Of a stretch of DNA of 64,000 nt, positions 1 through 8,711 are shown piece by piece. Below the pieces are notes generated by a model that was not told the DNA's origin, ran no database searches, and worked only from the letters and a program-made list of their open reading frames with translations. This stretch comes from an uncultured Methanospirillum sp. (GTDB lineage Archaea > Halobacteriota > Methanomicrobia > Methanomicrobiales > Methanospirillaceae): the NCBI RefSeq assembly GCF_963668475.1, contig NZ_OY764544.1:2728001-2792000 (forward strand). The letters run 5' to 3'. Made by a program: the position numbers and the translations under genes. Each line of letters opens with the position of its first letter. Position 1 is the stretch's first letter.

Positions 1-84
1 TGACTCTCCTGATGATGTGATGAAGAGATCGTTCGAAGAACTATTATGATGCTCAATTTGCTCAGGGTCTTTGTGATCAGACAT
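1..84 (-). CDS. N-terminal fragment of an unknown protein, cut by the window edge
   Basis: Reading leftwards from the ATG at 84-82 the frame stays open to the window edge, giving a hydrophilic 28-residue start (MSDHKDPEQIEHHN, then Ser/Asn-rich). A GAGGAG tract lies about 10 bases upstream of the ATG. Nothing in this short piece identifies a family, and an open frame of this length could occur by chance. The gene would be divergent from the small gene starting at 249. Confidence 0.35.
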   Translation of the reverse strand, partial: MSDHKDPEQIEHHNSSSNDLFITSSGES

Positions 85-248
85 GGTTATTCATCTCCTC
101 GTGGTTCAGGTGTGATTGATTGGTGGGTGTGAAAAAATTCCTGTTATTACCCCAAAAAATCAGAGCTCAAACTGTTTGATTCTTTTGAAATATTTCTTCG
201 GCGATACTTTTTACAGGCACAGGTCCAGTATACTCGTGGTGAAGAACT

Positions 249-419
249 ATGTATGCAACATTGACAGGACAACAACTTGAGAAGGTACAGGCACTGGAGA
301 ATGAACTCGGATTGTACATTCTTGCAGCTCCGAAGTACAAACCACTCAAACCTGAACAGGTCCAGGATCTCAATGAAATGGAGAAGAAACTCGGTGCCGT
401 GCTTATTGCTTACGAATAA
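249..419 (+). CDS. Small 56-residue helical protein of unknown function
   Basis: ATG to TAA encodes 56 residues beginning MYATLTGQQLEKVQALENEL and ending GAVLIAYE. The composition (Leu, Lys, Glu, Gln at helical spacing, with a Pro-Lys break in the middle) suggests two short amphipathic helices. A clear ribosome site, GGTGA, lies six bases before the ATG, which together with the composition makes a real gene likely. There is no signal peptide or membrane segment and I do not recognise the family. It stands alone between a possible divergent gene and the ATPase gene at 598-1923. Confidence 0.65.
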   Translation: MYATLTGQQLEKVQALENELGLYILAAPKYKPLKPEQVQDLNEMEKKLGAVLIAYE

Positions 420-597
420 TTACTAAATTTTTGCATTTTACAAGTATTTGGCTTGAAAATACTTGGGTAATATTGTTTCATTGCTCTTCGAATCTTTCTT
501 TTTCTTGGTTTAGTCAGTATCCATAACAATGTTTCAACTCTCCGGAAGACGATCTTTTTTTGAGTTTAACAATAAGACTCCATCAAATGACTGCTCC

Positions 598-1923
598 TCA
601 AAGATACGCCTTCAGTTTCCAGATAAGGTATAGCGGAATCTCCAGAACATCACCGTATTCATCCGAATGCCGGGCAATATCTTTGAGACTGGTCCTGACG
701 GCAACACGCGGACTGAATTTTTTCCTGTACTCAACAAGACTTCTTGACCGGGTTCTTCTGGCTGATTTAACCTCGATCGGAATGACATCAACCCCTTCCT
801 GAATGATATAATCAACCTCAGCGATCCCGCCGGATTTCCAGAAGAAGGGTCTTTGAAAATCGTTCGCAATTAATTCTGTCAACACAAAATTTTCCGTGAG
901 AATGCCCCTCATGTCTGCGGTAAGCGAGGTGGTATCAAAGATTACATCTGCCGGAAATTTGCTCATTCTGCGTAAAAGCCCTACATCAGCAAAATAGATC
1001 TTGAAGAATGTACTGTCACCATATGTTGCAACAGGAACACATGGCCGCTCTATCTTTTCGACCTTGTAGATGAGTCCGACTGATATCAACCAGAGCAGGG
1101 AGTCCTCCAGGTCCCGGGCCCGGAGCCCCTGTTTTACGTGGGCGAATATAAATTTCTGATTGTCCTGTGCAAGTTGGGCAGGGATTGCATTCCATATCAG
1201 AGAGAGTTTAGGGAATTCGGATACCGATGCATATTTTACAAAATCTTTTTCATACGTATCAAGAATTCCTGTTTGTATCGATTCTACAATCCCTATATCC
1301 CTTTCATGTATCCATGATCTGACAACCTCGGGCATACCACCCGTGATCAGATATTCATGATAGGCTTCCTCCAGTTTTCCGGTAAATACAGCGGATATAT
1401 CCTCGTCCGGGGACAAATTATCAAGATATTCGTAAAGGAGTTCTTCATCCTTTGCAAGGAGAAATTCAGGGAAATTAAGAGGATACATCTTAATCATCTG
1501 CACCTTGCCAACGGGAAATGAGATATTTTTTCCCATCTGTGCTATGGCTACTCCTAACAAGGACCCGGCAGCGGCAATGTGGAGTTCGGGCAGATTTTCG
1601 CAGAAATATTTGAGAGAAGTTATGGCACGAGGGCAGATCTGAATTTCATCTAATATAAGGAGGGTTGTTCCAGGCTGGAGAGATTTATTCCGTATAATGC
1701 CGAGATCTTTGATTATCCTTGAAACATTCAGGTCACCATCAAATATCTTTTCCAGCCGGCTATCATATTCAAAGTTGAAATACGCGATATCTTTGAATTC
1801 CGCCTCACCAAAATCCTTTAGAATCCAGGTTTTCCCACACTGGCGAACTCCTTCAATAATCACCGGTTTCCGATTCACACTGTCTTTCCACGTAAGTAGT
1901 GTATCGTACATGAATCGTTTCAT
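598..1923 (-). CDS. AAA-type ATPase with DUF4143-like C-terminal domain
   Basis: A 441-residue protein if started at the ATG at 1923; a longer frame to 2007 would run through the operator-like repeats and is not favoured. The N-terminal half is an AAA ATPase with Walker A EGVRQCGKT (about residues 24-32) and Walker B LLILDEIQ. The C-terminal part has the EVDYII...IPIEVKS pattern of a PD-(D/E)XK-like nuclease fold, as is usual for the DUF4143 family. Such ATPases are abundant in methanogens, often in many copies; their role is uncertain, with suggested links to toxin-antitoxin or mobile-element functions. It ends just inside a U-rich region and seems to be a single-gene unit. Confidence 0.9.
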   Translation of the reverse strand: MKRFMYDTLLTWKDSVNRKPVIIEGVRQCGKTWILKDFGEAEFKDIAYFNFEYDSRLEKIFDGDLNVSRIIKDLGIIRNKSLQPGTTLLILDEIQICPRAITSLKYFCENLPELHIAAAGSLLGVAIAQMGKNISFPVGKVQMIKMYPLNFPEFLLAKDEELLYEYLDNLSPDEDISAVFTGKLEEAYHEYLITGGMPEVVRSWIHERDIGIVESIQTGILDTYEKDFVKYASVSEFPKLSLIWNAIPAQLAQDNQKFIFAHVKQGLRARDLEDSLLWLISVGLIYKVEKIERPCVPVATYGDSTFFKIYFADVGLLRRMSKFPADVIFDTTSLTADMRGILTENFVLTELIANDFQRPFFWKSGGIAEVDYIIQEGVDVIPIEVKSARRTRSRSLVEYRKKFSPRVAVRTSLKDIARHSDEYGDVLEIPLYLIWKLKAYL

Positions 1924-1957
1924 AAAAAAGGATCTTTCATTTTCAAGTATATAATTT

Positions 1958-2005
1958 GTGTACTGCAAACACATTATTACAACATATTTTGTGTTCCGTG
2001 AACAC
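1958..2005. promoter_or_regulatory. Tandem inverted-repeat operator upstream of the AAA ATPase
   Basis: Two 15-base sites of the same design sit 33 bases apart, about three helical turns: GTGTACTGCAAACAC at 1958-1972 and GTGTTCCGTGAACAC at 1991-2005. The second is a perfect inverted repeat (GTGTTC, three bases, GAACAC). They lie 35-82 bases before the ATPase start codon, where a repressor would block the promoter. The binding protein is unknown; autoregulation is a guess. Confidence 0.5.
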
Positions 2006-2006
2006 A

Positions 2007-2423
2007 TTAATCCAACTTGAGATTTAAAATTGTGGGTATCTGCTCACCCACTCCTTTAACGCGAAATTTTTGCAGTACGGAAAGTGTCAAGCAATCGAGG
2101 TAAAAGAACACCAAGAGTAGATGGGGTAACATGGATGTTATTCCAATCAAAAATGAGGGCAGTTCTCCACTTATCCAGCCCGGGATATCAAGCAAAACAA
2201 CGTCATAGATTATTGGTATTGCTCTCACTTGTAACTGAAGATGGTGGTTTAAAAACTGGGTAGCGACCTTGAATATAACTGATGATGCAATTCTATCATA
2301 ATCTCGTTCATTCAAACAAATTTGATCCAAATTGTCAAAGCAAATCCTTTCAACAGGTAAATATTCATCTTCAGGTATAAAGTAGGTCACTACCGGTGAT
2401 ACTCCCCCTGAGATCCATGACAC
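2007..2423 (-). CDS. Unrecognised open frame fused behind broken cheW
   Basis: A 138-codon frame lies between the cheW remnant and the AAA ATPase operator. Its first codons overlap the end of the cheW remnant in another frame. The central part (NLDQICLNERDYDRIASS) looks protein-like and the C-terminal half is hydrophobic. I do not recognise a family. It may be the 3' part of another gene joined to cheW by a deletion, or not a gene at all. Confidence 0.25.
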   Translation of the reverse strand: MSWISGGVSPVVTYFIPEDEYLPVERICFDNLDQICLNERDYDRIASSVIFKVATQFLNHHLQLQVRAIPIIYDVVLLDIPGWISGELPSFLIGITSMLPHLLLVFFYLDCLTLSVLQKFRVKGVGEQIPTILNLKLD

Positions 2424-2644
2424 CTTTCACAAAGGAAGGCGCCTGGGGAAGTGGAGTGATCTTGGCCGGGGTGATCGACCTCACGAGTATGAAAAAGGTT
2501 TATCGCAAATATTTCGGTTCCAAGCGTAAACTCAACAAACCGTTTCGTATCTCCTGTTTTACTCCCTCTGCCGGTAATCCTGGGTTGAACAACAGATGTC
2601 GGCTGGTAACTACTTCTGGTTCCCATATCATTCACCGGGGGCAT
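2371..2644 (-). pseudogene. cheW: cheW remnant, frameshifted and truncated
   Basis: The frame from the ATG at 2644 reads a typical CheW start, FVEFTLGTEIFAINLFHTREV, about residues 34-54. It then goes out of frame. In the next frame the family sequence continues with KITPLPQAPSFVKGVMDLRG and SIT, and stops at 2371. One extra G near 2476 explains the shift. The C-terminal two thirds of the usual 150 residues or so are missing. CheW couples chemoreceptors to the CheA kinase. It starts 12 bases downstream of the chemoreceptor gene stop, so the two were once a receptor-adaptor pair. The remnant cannot make a working adaptor unless the shift is a sequencing error, and even then the 3' end is lost. 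Confidence 0.75.
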
Positions 2645-2655
2645 CGAAAGATCGC

Positions 2656-4779
2656 TTATGCGTTAAGTCGCGTCATTGATTCATTGATCCGTGCTGCGAT
2701 GATCGAGAGATCACTGACGACCGTTGAAACCTGACCGAGTGCAGATGATGACTCCTCTGATGCTGCTGCAGAACTTTCAGCCTCTCTGGCGGTAACCGTG
2801 GACATACCCTTAACTTCAGACACACTCGCTGTGATCTCCTCAACTGCAGCTGTTTCTTCTTCTGCCAGGCTTGCAACTTCGGTCATATTCCTGGAGATAT
2901 CTTCAACGTGTTCCACAATGGTATGAAAGAACCGGATGGTACCTTCGATTGCCTCGGTTCCCGTTTCAACCTCTCGTGTTGCCTGATTCATCGCTGCTGA
3001 TGCACGTTCTGACTGCTGCTGTAATGAGGCTATGATCTTTGCAATATTCTCTGTAGAGCCCTGTGACTCCTGTGCCAGTGTTTTCACTTCATCGGCAACT
3101 ACGGCAAAACCCATCCCCGCCTCTCCGGCCCGAGCCGCTTCAATGGCTGCGTTCAAAGCAAGCAGGTTTGTCTGATCGGCAATATTCCCGATTATACCGA
3201 CGATTTTTCCAATCTCATTCATCTGTCCGCGAATCTCGGAAATTATGGATCCAACGTCGGTGACAGACTCGTTAATGCGATGAATACCCTGCTCTGCTAT
3301 AGCAGCCTGCTCCATTCCTGAAGTCGATGTGGCATTTGCTTCTAGTGATAGTCTGTTGACAACCTCAACCTTTGTCGCAACGGTTGAAACCGAGGTGGTC
3401 AGTTCCTCCATCGCACATAACACCTGATCGATGGACTGGAAACTCTTTTCTGCATTCATGCTTACCACCGATGAACTCTGGGCGACTGTTGATGCTCCCG
3501 ACGTTACTTCTTCAACACTGGCTGCGGCCTCTTCTGCTGATAAACTCAACGAACTGATCTGCTCATTGATCTCCCTGATGGCAGTACCAAGTTCGGTCCC
3601 TACATGAACTCCGATCTGATTGATCTTCTCCTTGAGTTCGAGGAGTTCTCCATTTACCACTAGCCTGTCATCGAAGCGTGCAGAAAAATCCACTTCAGCA
3701 TACCGGTCTGCAACCCGGAGTGTCTCGTTGAGTGGAACAGTAACCGCATCAAGCATATCATTAACGTCTGTGATCATGTCCCGGTACAGGCCGAAAAACC
3801 GGGTTGCATCGGCCCGGCTCTGCAGTCTTCCCTCTTTTGCTTCACCAATCAGGGTAGATAACTGACCGAGGAGGGCATTGAGGGTATCAATCATCAGGTT
3901 CAGGGCCGGTGCTATCTCATCCTGTTCATCAACCGGTGGGATCTGCTGAACTTTCTCACCGGATGAAATCTGTTTTATCAGGTAGATGACCTTTTTCTGG
4001 AGATTGTCTGCGAAGGTATCCATGGTTTCTGCCATAATCCCGATCTCATCCCTGCGGTTCATGTACAGCCTGGCACTCAGATGGCCCTTCCCCATCTCCT
4101 GGATCATCTCCACGGTCCGGTTTAGTGGTCCGGTAATATTTCTGGATATTACGTATCCAAGGATGATAGAGAGGATGACACCGAGTACTCCTGCAATGGC
4201 AAGGAGCAGGGAGGAGTTTGCAAATGTGCTCTCCGACTCTTCATGAATTGCTTCTGCTTCCTTATCGTTTATCTCTTCTAACTTGTGGGAATACGTGTCA
4301 AAATTTATTTTATTTTTGGAGAGTTCTGTTCCATCCTGCAGCATCGCTATCGCCCGGGCATTGTCTCCGGCATCGATCAGATCCAGATAGGTCTGAACTT
4401 CTTTCAGGTATCCTGACAATGCAGGCTCCAGTTTTTTCAGGTTTTCTCTCTCAGAATCGAGTAGATATGTCTCCTTGTAGGCTTCGAGATTGGTATTGAT
4501 ATTACCGGTTAGTTTCGCGATATTAGTCCGAATCTGTTTGCGATCCTCGGGAACCAAGGCATATTTGATCATGTCTCCTCTGATCTCGTTAAAATCACTG
4601 GATATTGATCCGATCTCCTCAATAGGGACGAGGCGGTCATGATAAATGGTTGTGATACCTTCGTTCATGGTGGCCAGATTCAGGTATCCAAGAATGGCCA
4701 CAAATCCTACAATCGCAGCAATAAACAGAAAACTACCAATAAGTTTTTTTCTGATGTTAATATTATTAATATAATTCAT
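2656..4779 (-). CDS. Methyl-accepting chemotaxis protein
   Basis: A 707-residue membrane chemoreceptor. Order of parts: a first membrane helix at about residues 13-32 ([18 protein letters not shown]); an extracytoplasmic four-helix-bundle type sensor; a second membrane helix near 190-212; a HAMP domain directly after it ([18 protein letters not shown]); a second linker region; and the cytoplasmic signalling domain. That domain carries the conserved hairpin tip, seen as [20 protein letters not shown] followed by [18 protein letters not shown]. The sensor ligand cannot be told. It is followed by a broken cheW, and no cheA, cheR or cheB is in the window, so it must signal through che genes elsewhere. 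Confidence 0.95.
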   Translation of the reverse strand: MNYINNINIRKKLIGSFLFIAAIVGFVAILGYLNLATMNEGITTIYHDRLVPIEEIGSISSDFNEIRGDMIKYALVPEDRKQIRTNIAKLTGNINTNLEAYKETYLLDSERENLKKLEPALSGYLKEVQTYLDLIDAGDNARAIAMLQDGTELSKNKINFDTYSHKLEEINDKEAEAIHEESESTFANSSLLLAIAGVLGVILSIILGYVISRNITGPLNRTVEMIQEMGKGHLSARLYMNRRDEIGIMAETMDTFADNLQKKVIYLIKQISSGEKVQQIPPVDEQDEIAPALNLMIDTLNALLGQLSTLIGEAKEGRLQSRADATRFFGLYRDMITDVNDMLDAVTVPLNETLRVADRYAEVDFSARFDDRLVVNGELLELKEKINQIGVHVGTELGTAIREINEQISSLSLSAEEAAASVEEVTSGASTVAQSSSVVSMNAEKSFQSIDQVLCAMEELTTSVSTVATKVEVVNRLSLEANATSTSGMEQAAIAEQGIHRINESVTDVGSIISEIRGQMNEIGKIVGIIGNIADQTNLLALNAAIEAARAGEAGMGFAVVADEVKTLAQESQGSTENIAKIIASLQQQSERASAAMNQATREVETGTEAIEGTIRFFHTIVEHVEDISRNMTEVASLAEEETAAVEEITASVSEVKGMSTVTAREAESSAAASEESSSALGQVSTVVSDLSIIAARINESMTRLNA

Positions 4780-5371
4780 AAAATTCTCTACCTATTTTTT
4801 AAACACATTTGTTTGCATTACTCTCTCATGAGATGCTGATGGGAGTGAATCTGGTCAATTTACTGAAATTCCAGAAAACAGCAAAGGTATCTACATTTTG
4901 CATCAGTCTTATAGTTGAATAAAATTATTGATATCCTCCGGAAAGAATAGTGGGCAATAGAGGTGGTGATCCCTCCTTATACTCATCCAGTAGATCATTG
5001 GTCTTCCGGATTGAATCAGAGAACTCGTGTGAATCTCTGTCCTTGGTATTCCGATAATTCGCCGTCGAACATTGATGAATAATGATAGATGAGGGATTTT
5101 TGCAACGTAGAATCATTAAGCAAAAATATTTGCGCTAACTTCAAATAAATTGTTCTATTTGAGTACACTACTTAATCTCTTTTTTCGATGCTCGCCGGTA
5201 TGGATGGATGTCTATCTTAATGGTATGGTTGAAGCATCGAAATTATCTCTCAAACCCATCTATCTGTGCGTTCAAAGCGGTACCCGCATTATATGCTTGA
5301 ATACTTGACCATACTGAATAAGGAGATCGATAGAGACAGCAGAAAAGTGTAAAAAATTGTATCAATATGGA
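4780..5371. other. Gene-poor stretch, no supported gene
   Basis: AT-rich DNA between the chemoreceptor start and the CbiK-like gene end. The only open frame (4925-5116, minus, 63 codons) has no ribosome site and no recognisable family. The chemoreceptor promoter must lie in the first 100 bases. Nothing else is visible. Confidence 0.5.
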
Positions 5372-6226
5372 TTACTTCAGGAATGAGTGAGAGGCTGCAC
5401 GCTCTTGCAACCTTTTAACATACAGATCAAGAATCTGTTCATGTTCACCGAGACCTACAGAATCTACAGTTACGATATATCCTTCGTTCTCCAATGCTTT
5501 TTGCCATGAGTTCTGGTTCATAGCACCAGATATCTGTATCCATGTGTGAATACCAGGTACAACGGCCAATGGAACGAGACGAACCTGCTTTGCTCCAATA
5601 TGGTGCAACCGTGACTTGACTTTTTCAAAGTCCGGATACCCATCAATAGTTCCTATACAGATTCTCCCATTTTTTGTACAATCATCGAGAATCATCTGGA
5701 ATTGACAGAGAGAGGGATCTGCACCACCTTCAGTTGTGGGCATAACTAATACCACAGCCTCATCTTTTCCTGGTTTGTATATTGAGTTTATGACATCTGC
5801 TGCCTCGATAAACTCTCCTGCTGTCATCACAAGTGGTTTACTGATAAGTATCCCATCAAATCCTAAAGTGCCGTGAGTACCTGCCAGATCGTTAAGTGCT
5901 GTTATGATCGGGTATAACTCATGATACTGAGATCCTGCTGTTAAAAAAAGGGGTTGAACAACGATCTGAGAATGACCCTTCTCAATAAGGGTTGAGAGAG
6001 CTCCAAGTGGGCCTGAAATCTGTTCACCCTGTTCACTCAGAACAAGACGAACTGCTTCAGAACTGAAAGCATATGTTACTTCAGCCTTAGGAAAGGCTGC
6101 CTGCATCTTTTTAACTGATCTATCAACAACAGATCTACCTTCAGTCTGCGTTGTTCCCATGGTCACAATAAGGATTGCACCATGAGATTCGAGTTTCTTT
6201 CCATGTCCATCCATGATCATTACCAT
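5372..6226 (-). CDS. Divergent CbiK-type (anaerobic sirohydrochlorin cobaltochelatase) family protein
   Basis: A 284-residue soluble protein matching the CbiK chelatase family over its length: an N-terminal AILIVTMGTTQTEGR strand-loop and the repeated half beginning VRLVPLAVVPGIHTW. CbiK inserts Co2+ into sirohydrochlorin, using one metal-binding His in each half. The second-half His is kept (PGIHTW), but the first-half position, usually in a GHG/HGTE-like motif, reads MPTTEGGADPS with no His. The enzyme may therefore use another metal, another substrate or have a non-catalytic role. It is transcribed away from the cbiZ operon across a shared 300-base promoter region, which suggests a linked function. 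Start could be any of three closely spaced ATGs at 6226-6214. Confidence 0.75.
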   Translation of the reverse strand: MVMIMDGHGKKLESHGAILIVTMGTTQTEGRSVVDRSVKKMQAAFPKAEVTYAFSSEAVRLVLSEQGEQISGPLGALSTLIEKGHSQIVVQPLFLTAGSQYHELYPIITALNDLAGTHGTLGFDGILISKPLVMTAGEFIEAADVINSIYKPGKDEAVVLVMPTTEGGADPSLCQFQMILDDCTKNGRICIGTIDGYPDFEKVKSRLHHIGAKQVRLVPLAVVPGIHTWIQISGAMNQNSWQKALENEGYIVTVDSVGLGEHEQILDLYVKRLQERAASHSFLK

Positions 6227-6528
6227 AACCTTATAATATCAAATTCAATGAGCTCGATGAACTTAAAAATATTACTATTTATCATACAAAGAATTGACTA
6301 TAAAATCCAATTTGAATACTTAGAATTTTAAAGAATTTATAGAGTTAATTCTAAAAATTCAAAAATTGTTTGCTTTTTTTCAAATAGGTGATGTTTAAAT
6401 ATTGAATCTGAATGAAGGTATTGACTTAAAAATATTTGTATATGTCTCGTATAGAATAAAGCAAATTATTTTTAGTATAGTAAATAATATTTTAGTACAC
6501 GTACGTATCTATTTCAGGGGAAAATCCT
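6227..6528. promoter_or_regulatory. Divergent promoter region between cbiK-like gene and cbiZ operon
   Basis: Very AT-rich 302-base region serving both transcription directions. It has a 13-base direct repeat, ACTTAAAAATATT, at 6262-6274 and 6424-6436, and two near copies of ATTTTAGTA about 20 bases apart (near 6470-6496) just upstream of cbiZ. TATA-like tracts are plentiful, so none can be assigned with certainty. The repeats could be sites for a shared metal- or corrinoid-responsive regulator; that is inference only. Confidence 0.4.
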
Positions 6529-7674
6529 GTGTCTGATATTAAAAATTATAGTAATATTACACAAAACTCTCTCCAATTGATTCATAAAACAAGTTGTGGC
6601 GAGGAGATCTACAGGAATGAGGATACTATTGTCGTTCGTCTCCCGAAAAATAGGAATGCGATCACTACCTCGTATGTGAATGGCGGATACAAGGAAAACC
6701 TTCAGGCTGTATTCAACCACGAACCAAAACCTACGAAGGGGCATTGTGCTCATGACCTGGAAGGCGGAAGCGTTGAAGCATACATCAGGATCCATGCCGG
6801 GCGACTGGGTCTGGATCCTGATAGGGTGGCGGCTATGATGACTGCTGCAAAAATGCGCAATGCATCAATAAACACCCGTTCTTTTAGAAATCTTGAAGTC
6901 ACTGCCATTGTCACAGCAGGAATAGAAGTCAACGGTGGAAGAGCAGGTGATCCTGCATCCTGGCATGAAGAGGATGGAAAAACGGTCTATGTTGGCGGAA
7001 CGATCAACACTATCATTCTTGTCAACTGTCATCTTCCGGCCCATACACTGGCCAGGGTTATCATGACAGCTACAGAGGCAAAAACTGTGACGATTCAAGA
7101 GCTTATGGCTCCAAGTCGGTATTCAACCGGAATTGCCACCGGTTCAGGGACTGATCAGATATCTGTGATCTCAAACATGGATAGCCCTAATACCATAACC
7201 TGGGCAGGAAAACATTCAAAACTAGGTGAACTGGTTGCTACCTGTATTATCGAGGCTACGAAACAGGCACTTTTCCTTCAGACTAATATAAGCCCTGATT
7301 CCCAGCGTGATATGCTGGTTCGTTTAGGAAGATTTGGCGTCAATGAAGACCAGTACTGGGCATGTGCATCTTCTCTCGAAGGTGAGAACAAGAGAGATAT
7401 TTTCATCAGAAATTTACGTGATTTTTCCCGGGATCCCTGTGTTGTCGCCATTACCGCTTCTGTGCTTCACATCATGGACGAGATCACATGGCAATTGATA
7501 CCAGAACAGTCAGGAAAAATCACTGCATCTGCCATGATGAAAGTATTACCCGGTATGCTCCAGATTACTCATCCTGATATCAATACTCTCATTGACGAAC
7601 GTGCAAGTATTCTTGAAAATTGGATCTGTGTGACTTCCTGGTGTGTTAAAAACGGAGGTAGAGGATTCACATGA
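6529..7674 (+). CDS. cbiZ: Adenosylcobinamide amidohydrolase (CbiZ) with C-terminal extension
   Basis: CbiZ removes the aminopropanol (or lower-ligand) arm from corrinoids to give adenosylcobyric acid, the archaeal salvage step. Family motifs seen include AITTSYVNGGY near residue 45, TAGIEVNGGRAGDP, the GTINTIILVN strand, and YSTGIATGSGTDQISV followed by GKHSKLGELVA. The start is GTG at 6529 behind a GGGG tract. The protein has 381 residues, while the CbiZ domain needs only about 230. The last 130 residues (from about LFLQTNISPDSQRD) form an extension I do not recognise. It is the first gene of the reductase/chelatase operon and overlaps chlI by four bases. Confidence 0.88.
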   Translation: MSDIKNYSNITQNSLQLIHKTSCGEEIYRNEDTIVVRLPKNRNAITTSYVNGGYKENLQAVFNHEPKPTKGHCAHDLEGGSVEAYIRIHAGRLGLDPDRVAAMMTAAKMRNASINTRSFRNLEVTAIVTAGIEVNGGRAGDPASWHEEDGKTVYVGGTINTIILVNCHLPAHTLARVIMTATEAKTVTIQELMAPSRYSTGIATGSGTDQISVISNMDSPNTITWAGKHSKLGELVATCIIEATKQALFLQTNISPDSQRDMLVRLGRFGVNEDQYWACASSLEGENKRDIFIRNLRDFSRDPCVVAITASVLHIMDEITWQLIPEQSGKITASAMMKVLPGMLQITHPDINTLIDERASILENWICVTSWCVKNGGRGFT

Positions 7675-8711
7675 CAAGTCCTCGACCAGTTTACCCGTTT
7701 GGTGCTATTGTCGGCCAGGAAGCCATGAAGGATGCCATTCTCGCCAATATTGTTTTTCCTTCTATTGGTGGTGTCCTTATCAGGGGTGAGAAAGGAACAG
7801 CTAAATCCACCTCTGTTCGGGCTGCAGCCGATCTCCTCCCTGAACGGCGAGTAATTTCAGGCTGTCAGTTCAGATGTGAGGTATCAAATACTCGTGATCT
7901 CTGTTCATTTTGCCGGGAAAGGATATTAAATGGCGATCCAGCCACCGAACTGGTTCGTATGAGGGTTGTTGAACTGCCACTCTGTGCAACAGAAGATCGT
8001 GTTGCAGGTACTCTGGACATCGAGCATGCCTTAACCCGGGGAATTAAAAAGTTTGAACCCGGTGTTTTGGCGAACGCAAATGGCAATATTCTGTACGTAG
8101 ATGAGGTAAATCTCCTTGATGATCATATTGTTGATCTTCTTCTGGATGCTGCTGCTATGGGGGTTAACTTTGTTGAGCGTGAAGGGATCTCATACTCCCA
8201 TCCCGCACGATTTCTGTTAGTTGGGACGATGAATCCTGAAGAAGGAGATCTCCGTCCTCAACTGCTTGATAGATTCGGACTTGTGGTAGATGTTGAAGGA
8301 GAGAAAGAGAGTGCTCTCAGGTCAGAAGTTGTGAAAAGGAGGCTTGACTATGAGGCTGATCCTGAAGGATTCTGCCAACGGTTTAAACCTGAGCAGCAGG
8401 TATATCGCGATCAGATAACCAGTGCAAAACAACTGATGGCTGATATAAAACCAGATGACCTTCTGATTCACACTGCTGTGAAGATCTCCCTGATGCTCGG
8501 AGTTGATGGTCATCGATCAGATATCACCCTTGTAAAGACTGCACTGGCATTTGCAGCTCTAAATGGCATGAACACGGTAAACCAGAATCATGTACTCAAA
8601 GCTGCATCATTATCTCTTCCACACCGAATGAGGCGAAGGCCGTTTGAAGAGAGCAGGATTGACTTCTCATCAGTCAGGGCATTGATTGAAGAATGCTATC
8701 AAGCCTCATGA
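7671..8711 (+). CDS. Magnesium-chelatase-type AAA ATPase, ChlI/BchI subunit
   Basis: A 346-residue AAA+ ATPase of the ChlI/BchI/CobS-like chelatase group. Walker A is GEKGTAKST near residue 38, Walker B is ILYVDEVNLLDD, and the GTMNPEEGDLRPQLLDRFG sensor region is conserved. Between them is a four-cysteine insert (CQFRC...CSFC, about residues 64-82), common in archaeal members and probably binding a metal. This ATPase would form a ring with the ChlD protein encoded next and drive metal insertion by a large CobN/BchH subunit, such as the one at 19836-23582. ATG overlaps the cbiZ stop, so the two are translationally coupled. Confidence 0.92.
   Translation: MTSPRPVYPFGAIVGQEAMKDAILANIVFPSIGGVLIRGEKGTAKSTSVRAAADLLPERRVISGCQFRCEVSNTRDLCSFCRERILNGDPATELVRMRVVELPLCATEDRVAGTLDIEHALTRGIKKFEPGVLANANGNILYVDEVNLLDDHIVDLLLDAAAMGVNFVEREGISYSHPARFLLVGTMNPEEGDLRPQLLDRFGLVVDVEGEKESALRSEVVKRRLDYEADPEGFCQRFKPEQQVYRDQITSAKQLMADIKPDDLLIHTAVKISLMLGVDGHRSDITLVKTALAFAALNGMNTVNQNHVLKAASLSLPHRMRRRPFEESRIDFSSVRALIEECYQAS

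Noticed and set aside
4925-5116. Open frame of 63 codons on the - strand
   Set aside because: No ribosome site and no recognisable family; could be a gene fragment but cannot be supported.
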